Part shown: positions 16,199 to 24,935 of the stretch, in pieces
Numbering within the stretch: position 1 is the stretch's first letter
How the letters are laid out: every line of letters starts with the position of its first letter
Assembly (NCBI GenBank): GCA_964621525.1
Contig: CAZUMS010000006.1
Span: forward strand, 79,876 to 143,875
Direction of reading: 5' to 3'
Length of the DNA stretch: 64,000 nucleotides
From: CAZMGV01 sp964621525 [NCBI: uncultured bacterium]
GTDB lineage: Bacteria > JAGRBM01
Program-made: the position numbers and the translations under genes
The notes under the pieces: model-generated
What the model saw: the letters and a program-made list of their open reading frames with translations, nothing else
What the model was told of the DNA's origin: nothing
Databases searched by the model: none

Positions 16199-17293
16199 TC
16201 AGGCTGAAGAAACCGTACCCGGTTTTACGAACGGGGTTTTCACCACTTCCGCGGGCAGCCACTGTCCGCGGATCTCCACCTCGAAGGCGGTCCCGATTCC
16301 CGCCTGGGTAGCGGGAAGATAGCAGAGGCCGATGGGCTTGTCCGTCGTCGGGGTCTTGGTGCCACTACGCACTTCGCCCGACTCGCCGAGGTAGGTCCGC
16401 ACCTTGTAGTGGGACCGGGGAATTCCGTTCCCCCTGAGCTCGAAGCCGACGAGACGCCGCTGGACGCCTGCGGCCTTCTGTGCGGCGAGCGCGCCGCGGC
16501 CGGTGAACTCGTGGTTGAACTTCACGGCCCAGCCGAGTCCCGCCTCGAGAGGCGTGTCCTGGGGCGTGATGTCGTTTCCGTGGAGCGGGTATTTCATCTC
16601 GAGCCGGAGCGTGTCGCGGGCGCCCAGGCCCGCAGGCGAGACTTCCCGGTTCGAGAGCAGGAGGTCCCACAGTTCGGGGCCGAAGCGGCTTTCGGAATAG
16701 ATCTCGAAGCCGTCCTCGCCCGTGTAACCCGAGCGGGAGACGAGCACGCGGCGACCGGCAACCTCACCGTAAACCGCATGCATGTAGGGGAGCTTCGCAA
16801 GATCCGCCTTCGTGTACCGGGTGAGCACCTTCGCCGAAAGCGGGCCCTGCAGCGCGATCTGGGCCCAGGCCTCGGAGGTGAATTCGGGTTCGCACAGGCC
16901 CGTCGCCCGCTCCCGGATCCAGTCGTAGTCCGTGAACTGGTTGCCCGCATTCACGACAGCAAAATAGTGCTCGTCTCCGAGCCGGTAGACGATCACGTCG
17001 TCGATGATGCCGCCCTGTTCGTTGCAGAGCAGCGTGTACTGGGCCTGTCCCACGGCGAGTTTCGAGGCGTCGTTCGTGAACAGCTTCTGGCAGGCGGCGA
17101 GGGCGTTCCTTCCGCGGAACTCGATTTCTCCCATGTGGGAGACGTCGAACAGTCCCGCTGCCGAGCGGACTTTCCGGTGCTCGGCGATGACGCCTTCGTA
17201 CTGCACAGGCATCTCCCAGCCGGCGAAGGGAACCATCTTCGCGCCGAGGGCCACATGTCTTTCGTAAAGAGGGGTGCGCCGGAGTTCGCTCAT
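16199..17293 (-). CDS. gcvT: Aminomethyltransferase, glycine cleavage system T protein
   Basis: 364 residues. Transfers the methylene carbon from aminomethylated H protein to tetrahydrofolate, releasing ammonia. Features include MPVQYEGVIAEHRKVRSAAGLFDVSHMGEI, GIIDDVIVYR, ALQGP, SRSGYTGEDGFEIY, GLGARDTLRLE, PLHGNDI and the C-terminal GEVRSGTKTPT. No gcvH or gcvP is in the window. It lies between folD (15 bases upstream) and gshA. Its folate chemistry pairs directly with FolD, which interconverts the 5,10-methylene-THF that GcvT makes. Confidence 0.96.
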   Translation of the reverse strand: MSELRRTPLYERHVALGAKMVPFAGWEMPVQYEGVIAEHRKVRSAAGLFDVSHMGEIEFRGRNALAACQKLFTNDASKLAVGQAQYTLLCNEQGGIIDDVIVYRLGDEHYFAVVNAGNQFTDYDWIRERATGLCEPEFTSEAWAQIALQGPLSAKVLTRYTKADLAKLPYMHAVYGEVAGRRVLVSRSGYTGEDGFEIYSESRFGPELWDLLLSNREVSPAGLGARDTLRLEMKYPLHGNDITPQDTPLEAGLGWAVKFNHEFTGRGALAAQKAAGVQRRLVGFELRGNGIPRSHYKVRTYLGESGEVRSGTKTPTTDKPIGLCYLPATQAGIGTAFEVEIRGQWLPAEVVKTPFVKPGTVSSA

Positions 17294-17308
17294 GGAAAGT
17301 ATCCCCTG

Positions 17309-18172
17309 TCAGGTTCGCCGCTTGCCGCTGGCACGTTCGGCCGAGATCAGCGTGTTTTCGAGCAGCTTGGCGATCGTCATGGGGCCCACGCCGCCCGGAA
17401 CCGGGGTGATGTGGCCGGCGGTTTCCCGGGCGGAAACGAAGTCCACGTCTCCGGTCAGTTTTCCGTCCAGCCGGTTCATGCCCACGTCGATCACGACGGC
17501 GCCGGGACGGATCCAGTCTCCCTGGACGAAATTCGCCCTGCCGATGGCGGCCACTAGGATTTCTGCCTGTTTCACGATGGCGGGGAGGTCCTGCGTCTTC
17601 GAATGGCAGATGGTGACGGTAGCGCTCTGCTCGAGCAGCATGAGCGCCATCGGCTTTCCGACGATGTTGCTCCGGCCGATCACGACGGCATTCTTTCCCT
17701 CGATCTTCGTGCCCGTCGACCGGATCAGGTCCATGCAGCCCGAAGGCGTGCAGGGGCGGAAACCCTCGAGGCCCGTTGCGAGCGCCCCGGCATTGTAGGG
17801 ATGGAAGCCGTCCACGTCCTTTTTGGGATCGATGCGGAGCAGGACTTCCCGCTCGTCGAGCTGCCTGGGGAGCGGAAGCTGGACAAGAATCCCGTGGATA
17901 TCAGGGCGGCGGTTCAGTTCGTCTACGACGGCGAGCAGCTCCGCCTGGGTCGTGCTCTCGGGCAGGTCGATCTGCTCGGAGTGAAAACCCGCTTCCTTGG
18001 CGGCGACACCCTTGTTCCGCACGTAGACCTGGGACGCCGGATTTGCGCCCACGAGAACCACCGCGAGGCCGGGCCGCACGCCGCGTTCCCTGACCAGCTG
18101 ACCGGCGAGGACGCCGATCCCCTGCCGGAGGGTTCCCGCTATCGCCTTGCCGTCGATGATCGCCGCTGTCAT
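17309..18172 (-). CDS. folD: Bifunctional methylenetetrahydrofolate dehydrogenase/cyclohydrolase
   Basis: 287 residues. Converts 5,10-methylene-THF to 10-formyl-THF, supplying formyl groups for purines and fMet. The catalytic YVRNKG (Tyr-x3-Lys), [24 protein letters not shown], the nucleotide loop GRSNIVGKP and the C-terminal PGGVGPMT are all present. First gene of the folD-gcvT-gshA cluster; the terminator of the roadblock gene lies just upstream. Confidence 0.97.
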   Translation of the reverse strand: MTAAIIDGKAIAGTLRQGIGVLAGQLVRERGVRPGLAVVLVGANPASQVYVRNKGVAAKEAGFHSEQIDLPESTTQAELLAVVDELNRRPDIHGILVQLPLPRQLDEREVLLRIDPKKDVDGFHPYNAGALATGLEGFRPCTPSGCMDLIRSTGTKIEGKNAVVIGRSNIVGKPMALMLLEQSATVTICHSKTQDLPAIVKQAEILVAAIGRANFVQGDWIRPGAVVIDVGMNRLDGKLTGDVDFVSARETAGHITPVPGGVGPMTIAKLLENTLISAERASGKRRT

Positions 18173-18200
18173 AGCGGGTCTTACATAATTGGAAATCGGC

Positions 18201-18232
18201 GAAAGAAAAACGGCTTCGGTGAGGAAGCCGTT
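18201..18232 (-). terminator. Terminator after the roadblock gene
   Basis: On the minus strand the stem AACGGCTTC pairs with GAAGCCGTT (18224-18232 with 18209-18217) around a 6-base loop, followed by TTTTTCTTTC. It separates the roadblock gene from folD. Confidence 0.8.
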
Positions 18233-18257
18233 CTTTTCCTGGCCGTCCGGGTCCGGG

Positions 18258-18653
18258 TCAGGCCGGCAGCGACTTGATCTGCTTGATGAGCGCCTGGCAG
18301 TCGCCGAAGAGCTGGCCGATCTTGCCCGGCTTGGCGAGCTTCACCGCCATGAATATCTTGTCGTCGAGCTGGTAGAACAGGATGCCGCCGCGGTCGGCGA
18401 GCACCACCATCGAGAACAGCTTGTTGCAGTCGAGCTCGCTGACGATGGTCGGGGCAGCGGCCGAAACGGCCGAAACCATGCCGCCGAGCTTGAGGTCGTT
18501 CTCGCCGGACTCATCCTTGGGATAGGAGCTGATGACCACGCCGTCGTCGGAAACAAGGCTTACGGAGGCGACGAGCGGCCGTGCCTTCACGAACTGGGCG
18601 AACAGTCCGGTGATCGCTTCAAAATTGGCGGATACGACGTCGTCGAGGCTCAT
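18258..18653 (-). CDS. Roadblock/LC7-domain protein
   Basis: 131 residues, a single roadblock/LC7 domain: a long first helix ([22 protein letters not shown]), [36 protein letters not shown], then [28 protein letters not shown]. Such proteins commonly regulate or scaffold small Ras-like GTPases, as MglB does for MglA. No GTPase gene is adjacent, so the partner is elsewhere or unknown. It is separated from folD by a terminator and appears monocistronic. Confidence 0.85.
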   Translation of the reverse strand: MSLDDVVSANFEAITGLFAQFVKARPLVASVSLVSDDGVVISSYPKDESGENDLKLGGMVSAVSAAAPTIVSELDCNKLFSMVVLADRGGILFYQLDDKIFMAVKLAKPGKIGQLFGDCQALIKQIKSLPA

Positions 18654-18768
18654 ACTTGCTCGCTGCTCCGTGGGACCCGTGGGAAAACGGCTCGCGGGAC
18701 ATATGAATAATGAACCGGATTTCCCCGAAGTCCGCCTAGAATGGCCCGGTCCTTGGGGAAAGTAAAGA

Positions 18769-19362
18769 CTAGGGTTTTCGCGGGGTTGCGGGCTTTTGCT
18801 GTTTCGCCTTCGGGGCTTCGGCCGCCCCTTGAGTCTTGCGGATCAGGAGCGCCGTGAGTACGGCCGTCTGGACCGCCGCAGGATTGGCCGATTGCCCGGA
18901 AATGTTCATCACCACGTCTTCGTCCCGGTCCACGATCACGTAGGAGGGGGACTTCGCGGGGTCGAGCCCGTAGCGGCGGACCAGCGAGCCGTCGAGATCG
19001 AACAGCACGGGGTGCTTGTAGGCGCGGGTCTTGACGAGTGACTCGAGGTTGCCCACCGGGCCGTAGACGATATGCACGAGCTTTGCATCGCTCGGGCCTA
19101 CCTTGTCGCCGAGTGCCCGGTTCGCGGGGGCTGACCGGTCGCACAGCTCGCAGTTCGCGGTTTCGAGGACGATCAGGAGGTAGGAGTTCCGGCCCGAGAG
19201 AAAGGACCTCAGGCTCCGGGCCGTCGCCTCTCCGTCCACGATCGCTGGAACTTCTCGGTCGATGGGGTTAACGGGAGTGGCGGGAGCCGAAGGAACGGGA
19301 GCCGCCAGCGCGGGCGCGGCGGCAAGACAGACGGACAGGAACATGGCAGCGGACGTTTTCAC
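18769..19362 (-). CDS. Periplasmic thioredoxin-fold protein with a CxxC motif
   Basis: 197 residues. Sec signal peptide (KTSAAMFLSVCLAAAPALA, likely cut after ALA), a short Pro/Ala spacer, then a thioredoxin-like domain. LLIVLETANCELCDRSAP carries Cys-Glu-Leu-Cys after the first strand, and KSPSYVIVDRDEDVVMNISG is the cis-Pro/strand region. CELC is unlike the CGPC of thioredoxin, so it could be a specialised redoxin or not be redox-active. The GTG at 19362 is chosen for the AGGAG 8 bases upstream and the immediate signal peptide; the open frame further upstream is antisense to the YciI gene. Basic, low-complexity C-terminus. Confidence 0.75.
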   Translation of the reverse strand: MKTSAAMFLSVCLAAAPALAAPVPSAPATPVNPIDREVPAIVDGEATARSLRSFLSGRNSYLLIVLETANCELCDRSAPANRALGDKVGPSDAKLVHIVYGPVGNLESLVKTRAYKHPVLFDLDGSLVRRYGLDPAKSPSYVIVDRDEDVVMNISGQSANPAAVQTAVLTALLIRKTQGAAEAPKAKQQKPATPRKP

Positions 19363-19459
19363 CTGGGACGTCTCCTGTTGCGGGCCCCACGGGGCCAGCT
19401 TCCTATAGCAGGGCTGGATAGTGAACCACCACCCGCCGAATGTGAAAGGACGATGAACG

Positions 19460-19750
19460 ATGCCGCATTTCGTACTGATCGGCCGGGACCGGCCGGGAGC
19501 CCTGGACGAGAGGCTCAAAAACCGCGAGGAGCACCTGAAAGGGCTGTCGGCGCTGGACGGCGCCGGAAAACTGGTGGTCGCCGGGCCGATCCGGAACGGC
19601 GAGGACAAGCCGGTGGGCTCGGTGGTGATTTTCGAGGCCGAATCGCTGGAAGCCGCCCGGGCGCTCATGGCCCGGGACCCGTACGTTCGGGAGAACGTGT
19701 TTGCGAGCTGGACGGTCGAGCCGTACGGCGTCACGTTCCCGAAGTCCTGA
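19460..19750 (+). CDS. YciI-family protein
   Basis: 96 residues, a single YciI-like ferredoxin-fold domain: MPHFVLIGRDRPGALDERLKNREEHLKGLSALDGAGKLVVAGPI, then SVVIFEAESLEAARALMARDPYV. The conserved His in NREEHLKGL and Asp in ARDPYV are the putative active-site pair of the family; the reaction is not established. It stands divergent from the thioredoxin-fold gene, with a 97-base shared promoter region. Confidence 0.9.
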   Translation: MPHFVLIGRDRPGALDERLKNREEHLKGLSALDGAGKLVVAGPIRNGEDKPVGSVVIFEAESLEAARALMARDPYVRENVFASWTVEPYGVTFPKS

Positions 19751-19773
19751 AGGCGCGATGACGGGGGAACGGG

Positions 19774-20304
19774 TCAGGTGCCGGGAAACAGGCGTCCGTT
19801 CTCTTTCACGAGGATGATGCCCCAGTAGATGATGAAGGCGAGCAGGCCGATCAGGACGAGGTGAATGCGCCGGAGCTTGCTCTGGTAGAGCTCCAGTTCG
19901 GCGGCCCGGTTTTCGGACGGCACGACTCCCTTGGCGATGCGGATGTACTTCATCCCGAGGGCGAACATCGCCATGGACATCATCATCACGTAGAGGAACA
20001 CGAAGCCGAGCTTGATCCCTAGCACGGGGCCCACGTGCCGGAAGTAATCCAGCCCGTAGGCCTTCTTGTATTTGAGCAGGTTCACGACGCCGCTCATGAA
20101 CATGAACATCATCAGGTAGCCGTTCACATTGATGAACAGGCGCACGGTCTCGGCCTTCCGGTCCAGGCTCTCCCCCTCGTCGGGCATCTTCGAGACTGCC
20201 GGCAGGTAGAAAAAGACGAAGAACGCCATTCCGCCCAGCGACAGGGCAGTGGAAGCGAGGTGGATCCAGAGGGCGATCGTGTCGAGATCGAGATACCGGG
20301 GCAT
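19774..20304 (-). CDS. Four-helix membrane protein of unknown function
   Basis: 176 residues with four predicted membrane helices: about 8-32 (IALWIHLASTALSLGGMAFFVFFYL), 60-76 (NGYLMMFMFMSGVVNLL), 92-118 (GPVLGIKLGFVFLYVMMMSMAMF) and 150-166 (LVLIGLLAFIIYWGIIL). The His in the first helix and the overall layout recall CopD-like or DUF4149-like proteins, but I would not assign it. It lies 66 bases downstream of the HD-GYP gene on the same strand and may be co-transcribed. Confidence 0.6.
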   Translation of the reverse strand: MPRYLDLDTIALWIHLASTALSLGGMAFFVFFYLPAVSKMPDEGESLDRKAETVRLFINVNGYLMMFMFMSGVVNLLKYKKAYGLDYFRHVGPVLGIKLGFVFLYVMMMSMAMFALGMKYIRIAKGVVPSENRAAELELYQSKLRRIHLVLIGLLAFIIYWGIILVKENGRLFPGT

Positions 20305-20370
20305 GATCCGTCCGTCCGGGGCCGGAGCCCCCGGCCGCCCGCGGCCTTGCGGGACGGCACGGTGCGGGAA

Positions 20371-21855
20371 TTATCCGGTTCTCAGCTTCGTGTCGAGGAG
20401 CTGCAGGAAAAGATCGGTGGTCTTCGGGTCGTAGAGGGAGCCCCGGCCTTCCTCGAAATGCTCGCGGATCATTTCGTTGGTCCAGGCATTCTTGTAGCTC
20501 CGGACGGTGGCTAGTGCGTCGTAGACCTCGACCAGGATCAGGATGTTGCCAGCCTGGGAGATGTCGGAACCGCCGACGCCCCGAGGGTAACCGGAGCCGT
20601 CGTAACGCTCGTGGTGCTCGTAAACGAACCGGCGCTCCTCGCTGAGCGAAGGCACCTGCGCGAGGATCTTGTCGCCGATCGCCGGGTGCTGCTTGATCTG
20701 GTCCCGCTCCTCGCGGGTGAGCGGGCCCGCCTTCTGGAGCACGTAATCGCTGATGCCGAGCTTGCCGATGTCGTGGAGGATGCAGGCGACTTCCAGCTTG
20801 GCCTTCATGCGCGGGCTCATGTCCGTGAGGTCGGCGAGCATGCGGCTGTACCGGGAGACCCGCTCGGCATGTCCGCCGGTATACTTGTCCCTCGCCTCGA
20901 GGGCTTTCGCCAGCGTGTTGATCGTGGAGAGGTAACCGGTCTCGAGGTCCCGGTAGAGGCGGGCGTTCTCGATGGCAAGCGAGGCGTTCGAGGCGAGCAG
21001 CTCGGCGGCCGACTGTTCGGCAGCCTGGAACGGCCGTGCCGGATCGTTCCGGACGAGCACGAGAAAGCCGGACAGGGTTCCGTGCCTCACGAGCGGAAGT
21101 GCCAGTGTGGTACCGCCGGCGCCGATCCCGGCAAGCGGCGAGCCTTCGAGCGAGATCTGGCCTTTGTGCTCGTCGATCTGCTCGTTCAGTTTTGCGCAGA
21201 GGGACGCCAGCTCGGTTTCCCCAAGGTTGGCGATCCGGTCGGTTTCGTCCTTCGAGAGGCCGAGCGCGCAACCCACGCGGAGCTGCGTGGAATCCGCCGT
21301 CTGGTCGATCAGGGCGATGTACCCCTTGTCGCCCGCGAGGGTCTTGAGCGCCGAGCTCAGGACCAGCTCCAGGAGCTGCGGCAGCTTGTTGCCGTCGCCC
21401 ATGCTCTCGGCGACGCGGTGGATCTCGACGATCTTCTCGAGCTGGTCCACCTGGCGGACGAGGCGCTTCTTCTCGAGGCACCGCTCGACGGTGGTTTCGA
21501 GCAGCAGCAGGTTGATCGGCTTCTGCAGGAAGTCTGACGCACCGAGATGGAAAGCCTCGATCACGTTCTCGATGGAGGCGTACCCCGTGAGCACCACGAT
21601 ATCGAGACCGGGAAACTGCGGTCGGACCTTCTTGATGACTTCGAGACCCGAAGTGTCGCCCAGGTAAAGGTCGCAGATAAGCAGCTCGACCGGCTGGCTC
21701 TTCAGCGCCTGGTACAGTTTTTCCGGGGTGTCGAAAAGAGAGACTTCGTAGTTCCGCGTCTGGAGAAACATTCCCAGGAGATCACGAACCGACGGTTCGT
21801 CATCAAGGATCGCCACCCGGCCCCTGCAGGCCGGATTATTGAGGGGACCAGCCAA
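20371..21855 (-). CDS. Response regulator with GAF and HD-GYP domains (probable c-di-GMP phosphodiesterase)
   Basis: 494 residues. Receiver domain about 12-125 with phosphoacceptor Asp62 (LLICDLYLGDTSG) and Lys in FLQKPIN. A coiled linker leads to a GAF-type domain about 165-300 (LKTLAGDKGYIALID, PLVRHGTLSGFLVLVRND). The HD-GYP domain follows from about 308, with HAERVSRYS, HDIGKLGI, KQHPAIGDKIL and the diagnostic HHERYDGSGYPRG. The intact HD and GYP motifs predict hydrolysis of c-di-GMP controlled by phosphorylation. No cognate kinase is adjacent. The upstream membrane-protein gene is separated by a terminator. Confidence 0.92.
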   Translation of the reverse strand: MAGPLNNPACRGRVAILDDEPSVRDLLGMFLQTRNYEVSLFDTPEKLYQALKSQPVELLICDLYLGDTSGLEVIKKVRPQFPGLDIVVLTGYASIENVIEAFHLGASDFLQKPINLLLLETTVERCLEKKRLVRQVDQLEKIVEIHRVAESMGDGNKLPQLLELVLSSALKTLAGDKGYIALIDQTADSTQLRVGCALGLSKDETDRIANLGETELASLCAKLNEQIDEHKGQISLEGSPLAGIGAGGTTLALPLVRHGTLSGFLVLVRNDPARPFQAAEQSAAELLASNASLAIENARLYRDLETGYLSTINTLAKALEARDKYTGGHAERVSRYSRMLADLTDMSPRMKAKLEVACILHDIGKLGISDYVLQKAGPLTREERDQIKQHPAIGDKILAQVPSLSEERRFVYEHHERYDGSGYPRGVGGSDISQAGNILILVEVYDALATVRSYKNAWTNEMIREHFEEGRGSLYDPKTTDLFLQLLDTKLRTG

Positions 21856-21941
21856 ACTTCTCTCTCCGCAGAACGTAATAACAATTTAGGCGAGGCGGTC
21901 CGTTTTGGGTAGGCGAGAGGCCCCTACAGGGGAGGATTTCC

Positions 21942-21969
21942 GAAGAAAAACACCGTTCGCGGAATGGTG
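21942..21969 (-). terminator. Terminator after the membrane-protein gene
   Basis: Read on the minus strand, CACC-A-TTC, a CGC loop and GAA-C-GGTG form a hairpin with one internal mismatch, followed by TTTTTCTT. It lies 20 bases after the stop of the membrane-protein gene at 21990. Confidence 0.65.
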
Positions 21970-21989
21970 CAGAGCGTCACGAAACGGCG

Positions 21990-22988
21990 TCACGCCATGG
22001 GAATCGAGTCCGGAGCGGACGGAGGCGCCAGAACCGGAGGTGTTGACGGTTCTGGTACCGGTTCCGGGGGCGGCGGCGGACGGTGTCGTTCGGCAAGATC
22101 CGCGAAATACACCGCCTCGGCAGCAGCCCCGGCGGCCTGCAGGACCGCCTGCACAGGGGCGACGAGAAGCCCGGCCAGGAGGAAATCGAGGTAACCGGCA
22201 CCGGCCTCGCCAATAAACGCCTGTGCAGGTCCCGCGATCAGGATGCCGGCGCCGGTCTGGAGCGCCAGGAGAGTCAGCACCATGAAGACTCCCCGCATCC
22301 AGTGGAGACCGGAAAGGCCCGGTCCTGCCCGCCCGCCCATAAGGCGCCAGCTCTCCGACAGGGAATCTCCAGCAGTCCCCCGGCCCATGACGTAACAGGC
22401 TTTCGCCACGAGCAGCCGGGCGGAACAGTACAGGATGCCGAACATCATGAGCGGCAGGACCGAAAGGCCGCAGGCAAAAAGAAGCAGACTGCCTCCGGCA
22501 CCCAGGTCCAAACGGTTCAGCGCGAACACCGCAGCCCCGAAGAATGCCGCTGTCCCGGCAATGGGGCCGAAGACCGCCAGCAGGCGGACCAGATCCAGTC
22601 CGATGGCAGGCAGCCAGGGGATATTGTCCGAGATTTCCTGAAGCGGGCGGTTTCCGCCGGAGAGCGTGTCCAGAGAAGCGCGGACCAGCACGGCATCCAG
22701 CACCGGCATGACCAGCACAAACAGGAGGATGCCGATACCGATCCAGACGCCGGAACCGCTGATTGAGGACCAGTCGAGGTCGGAGAACGATTCGAGGTCT
22801 TCGGCCAGCGTGCCAAGCCGGGCCAGCTCGTACTGGAGTTTGGCCCCGGTTACGGCCTGCGGCACCGTGTAAACAAGCCCTGCCAGAAGAAACGGGCGGA
22901 ACCGTTCCTGGACGAGGGCAGCGGCAAGCGACACGAGATCGGCGAACGTCGCTCGGCCGAGGCGTGGATCTGGAACCTGAAGTGCCAT
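21990..22988 (-). CDS. Multi-pass membrane protein of unknown function
   Basis: About 332 residues and around six hydrophobic segments (for example FRPFLLAGLVYTVPQAV, GVWIGIGILLFVLVMPVLDAVLV, LLAVFGPIAGTAAFFGAAVFAL, SLLLFACGLSVLPLMMFGILY, GVFMVLTLLALQTGAGILIAG and FLLAGLLVAPVQAVLQAAG). It ends in a Pro-rich cytoplasmic tail (ERHRPPPPPEPVPEP). The overall plan resembles glycerophosphoryl-diester-phosphodiesterase membrane-domain/YciC-like proteins, but this is only an impression. The ATG at 22988 is preferred; a GTG at 23000 would add four residues and neither has a clear ribosome-binding site. It follows purN by 66 bases. Confidence 0.7.
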   Translation of the reverse strand: MALQVPDPRLGRATFADLVSLAAALVQERFRPFLLAGLVYTVPQAVTGAKLQYELARLGTLAEDLESFSDLDWSSISGSGVWIGIGILLFVLVMPVLDAVLVRASLDTLSGGNRPLQEISDNIPWLPAIGLDLVRLLAVFGPIAGTAAFFGAAVFALNRLDLGAGGSLLLFACGLSVLPLMMFGILYCSARLLVAKACYVMGRGTAGDSLSESWRLMGGRAGPGLSGLHWMRGVFMVLTLLALQTGAGILIAGPAQAFIGEAGAGYLDFLLAGLLVAPVQAVLQAAGAAAEAVYFADLAERHRPPPPPEPVPEPSTPPVLAPPSAPDSIPMA

Positions 22989-23054
22989 CCGGAGGCACAC
23001 TAACGCCCGGCAGCCGCTATTGCACGCTGCGGGTAGCGGAGGTGAGGGAACCGG

Positions 23055-23687
23055 TCAGCGGTTCTGGGGCGGGAGGATCTTCACCCGGCGGCCGTCGATC
23101 ACGAGGCGCTTCTGGGCAAACAGCCGGATCGCCTCGGGGTAGATCCGGTACTCTTCCTCGTGCACCCGGTCGGCGAGCTTTTCGGGCGTGTCGTCGTCAT
23201 CGACGCGGACGACCGCCTGCAGGATGATCGGGCCCGTATCGACGCCTTCGTCGACGAAGTGGACCGTGCAGCCCGTGAAGCGGACCCCGTAGTCGATCAC
23301 CTGTTCGTGGATCCGGATGCCGGGGAACGCCGGGAGCAGCGACGGGTGGATATTGATGACCCGGCGCGAATAGGCCCGCAGGAATACGGGCGAGAGGATG
23401 CGCATGAACCCGGCGAGGCAGACGAGATCGGGCTTGTATTTCTCGAGACGCGCGAGCAGCTCGCGGTCGTAGGTTTCGCGGTTCGGATGATCCTTGTGGT
23501 CGATCACCTCGACCGGCACACCAGCCCGTTTCGCCCGTTCGGTCACGAAAGCGCCCGGGACGTTCGTCACGCAGCAGACGATCTGGACCCCGATCTCGCG
23601 GAGCACGCTGGAATCCTGGATGGCCTGGAAATTGGAGCCGTAGCCGCTCGCCAGAACGGCGATCTTCAGTTTTCCTTCGCCTAACAT
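23055..23687 (-). CDS. purN: Phosphoribosylglycinamide formyltransferase
   Basis: 210 residues. Uses 10-formyl-THF to formylate GAR in purine synthesis. Features are the phosphate loop ASGYGSNFQAI, AGFMRILSPVFL, the catalytic INIHPSLLPAFPG (Asn and His) and FTGCTVHFVDEGVDTGPII with the essential Asp. It overlaps the purM end by 7 bases, so the two are translationally coupled. Its cofactor is the product of FolD, encoded about 5 kb away. Confidence 0.96.
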   Translation of the reverse strand: MLGEGKLKIAVLASGYGSNFQAIQDSSVLREIGVQIVCCVTNVPGAFVTERAKRAGVPVEVIDHKDHPNRETYDRELLARLEKYKPDLVCLAGFMRILSPVFLRAYSRRVINIHPSLLPAFPGIRIHEQVIDYGVRFTGCTVHFVDEGVDTGPIILQAVVRVDDDDTPEKLADRVHEEEYRIYPEAIRLFAQKRLVIDGRRVKILPPQNR

Positions 23688-24742
23688 AGGACGAAATCCT
23701 CATCCTTCCGGGACCGTTTTTCAACCAGACCCAACAGCCACGCGTTCTCGCGGCGGGCCCGGAGCGCGCGGACCACTTTCGGGCCCTGGCCCTTTTTCAC
23801 GATCAGGCAGAAGCCGACGCCACAATTGAAAGTCGCGAGCATCTCACGGTCGTCCACGTTGCCGCGGTCCTGGAGCAGCCGGAACACGGGCGGGAACTCC
23901 CACGAGGACCGGCGGACAGTCGCCCGCAGCCTGGCAGGGAGCTGGCGCGGGAGGTTGCCGGGGAGGCCGCCACCCGTGATATGGGCCATGCCCCGGACGT
24001 CGAACCGGGAGAGGAGCGGCAGGACGGTCTTCACGTAGATGCGTGTGGGTGCGAGCACCGCATCGCCGAGGTGACCCCTGAGCGGAGCGTAGGTGCGGTC
24101 CGGGCTGAGGCCGGCGGTCTCGATGATCTTGCGCACCAGCGAATAACCGTTTGAGTGGATCCCGCTCGATGCGATGGCGACGATCTCGTCGCCCGCCTCG
24201 ATGCGCTGGCCTGTAACGAGCTTCTTCCGTTCGGCGATGCCGACGACGAAACCGGCGAGGTCATACTCGCCCGGCCGGTAGAAACCGGGCATTTCCGCTG
24301 TCTCTCCGCCGAGCAGCGCGCACCCCGCCTCGCGGCAGCCATCGGCGATTCCGCGGATCACATCGCGGGCGACGGGGACTTCGAGTTTTCCGGTGGCGTA
24401 ATAGTCGAGAAAGAACAGGGGCCTTGCGCCCTGGACGAGCACGTCGTTCGCACACATGGCCACGAGATCGATGCCGATGGTCCCGTGACGCCGGAGTTCC
24501 TGGGCCAGCTTCAGCTTGGTGCCGACGCCGTCCGTGCCCGAAACAAGCACCGGTTCCCGGTAGCCGCCGGGCAGCCGGAACAGTCCGCCGAAGCCGCCGA
24601 GGCCCCCCATGACGCCGGGGATGTTCGTGGCTTTCGCAAACGGCCCGATTTCGTCGACAAGGCGGTCGCCTTCGTCCACGTCCACGCCGGCATCCCGGTA
24701 GGTCAGTTTCGGCCGGTCGTTGCGATTCGGGCGCTTTCCCAT
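23681..24742 (-). CDS. purM: Phosphoribosylformylglycinamidine cyclo-ligase (AIR synthetase)
   Basis: 353 residues. ATP-dependent closure of FGAM to AIR in purine synthesis. Recognised by LTYRDAGVDVDEGDRLVDEI, VSGTDGVGTKLKLA, GIDLVAMCANDVLVQGA, LLGGETAEMPGFY and the glycine-rich MAHITGGGLPGNLPR. First gene of the purM-purN pair. It is divergent from the CBS-pair gene, with about 190 bases between them for both promoters. Confidence 0.97.
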   Translation of the reverse strand: MGKRPNRNDRPKLTYRDAGVDVDEGDRLVDEIGPFAKATNIPGVMGGLGGFGGLFRLPGGYREPVLVSGTDGVGTKLKLAQELRRHGTIGIDLVAMCANDVLVQGARPLFFLDYYATGKLEVPVARDVIRGIADGCREAGCALLGGETAEMPGFYRPGEYDLAGFVVGIAERKKLVTGQRIEAGDEIVAIASSGIHSNGYSLVRKIIETAGLSPDRTYAPLRGHLGDAVLAPTRIYVKTVLPLLSRFDVRGMAHITGGGLPGNLPRQLPARLRATVRRSSWEFPPVFRLLQDRGNVDDREMLATFNCGVGFCLIVKKGQGPKVVRALRARRENAWLLGLVEKRSRKDEDFVLC

Positions 24743-24935
24743 GGTCCTGCCTCGCGTATCTTAACGGGTCGCCGGGCGTCAATTGTGAAGACTTTTTTCA
24801 TTGAGCCCGTCAGGCGGAGCGGGGTATAGTGATCGGGTTACGGGTCGCAACGCCGGATCACCGGGGGAACGGGGAAGGTTCCCGGCGCTGCCACCAGTTG
24901 CCGTTCGAGTTGCCATTCAGCGGAGGGCTATCGTC

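Noticed and set aside
19403-21481. A 692-codon minus-strand frame overlapping the YciI, membrane and HD-GYP genes
   Set aside because: Arg/Pro-rich translation with no family features, and it covers three recognisable genes.
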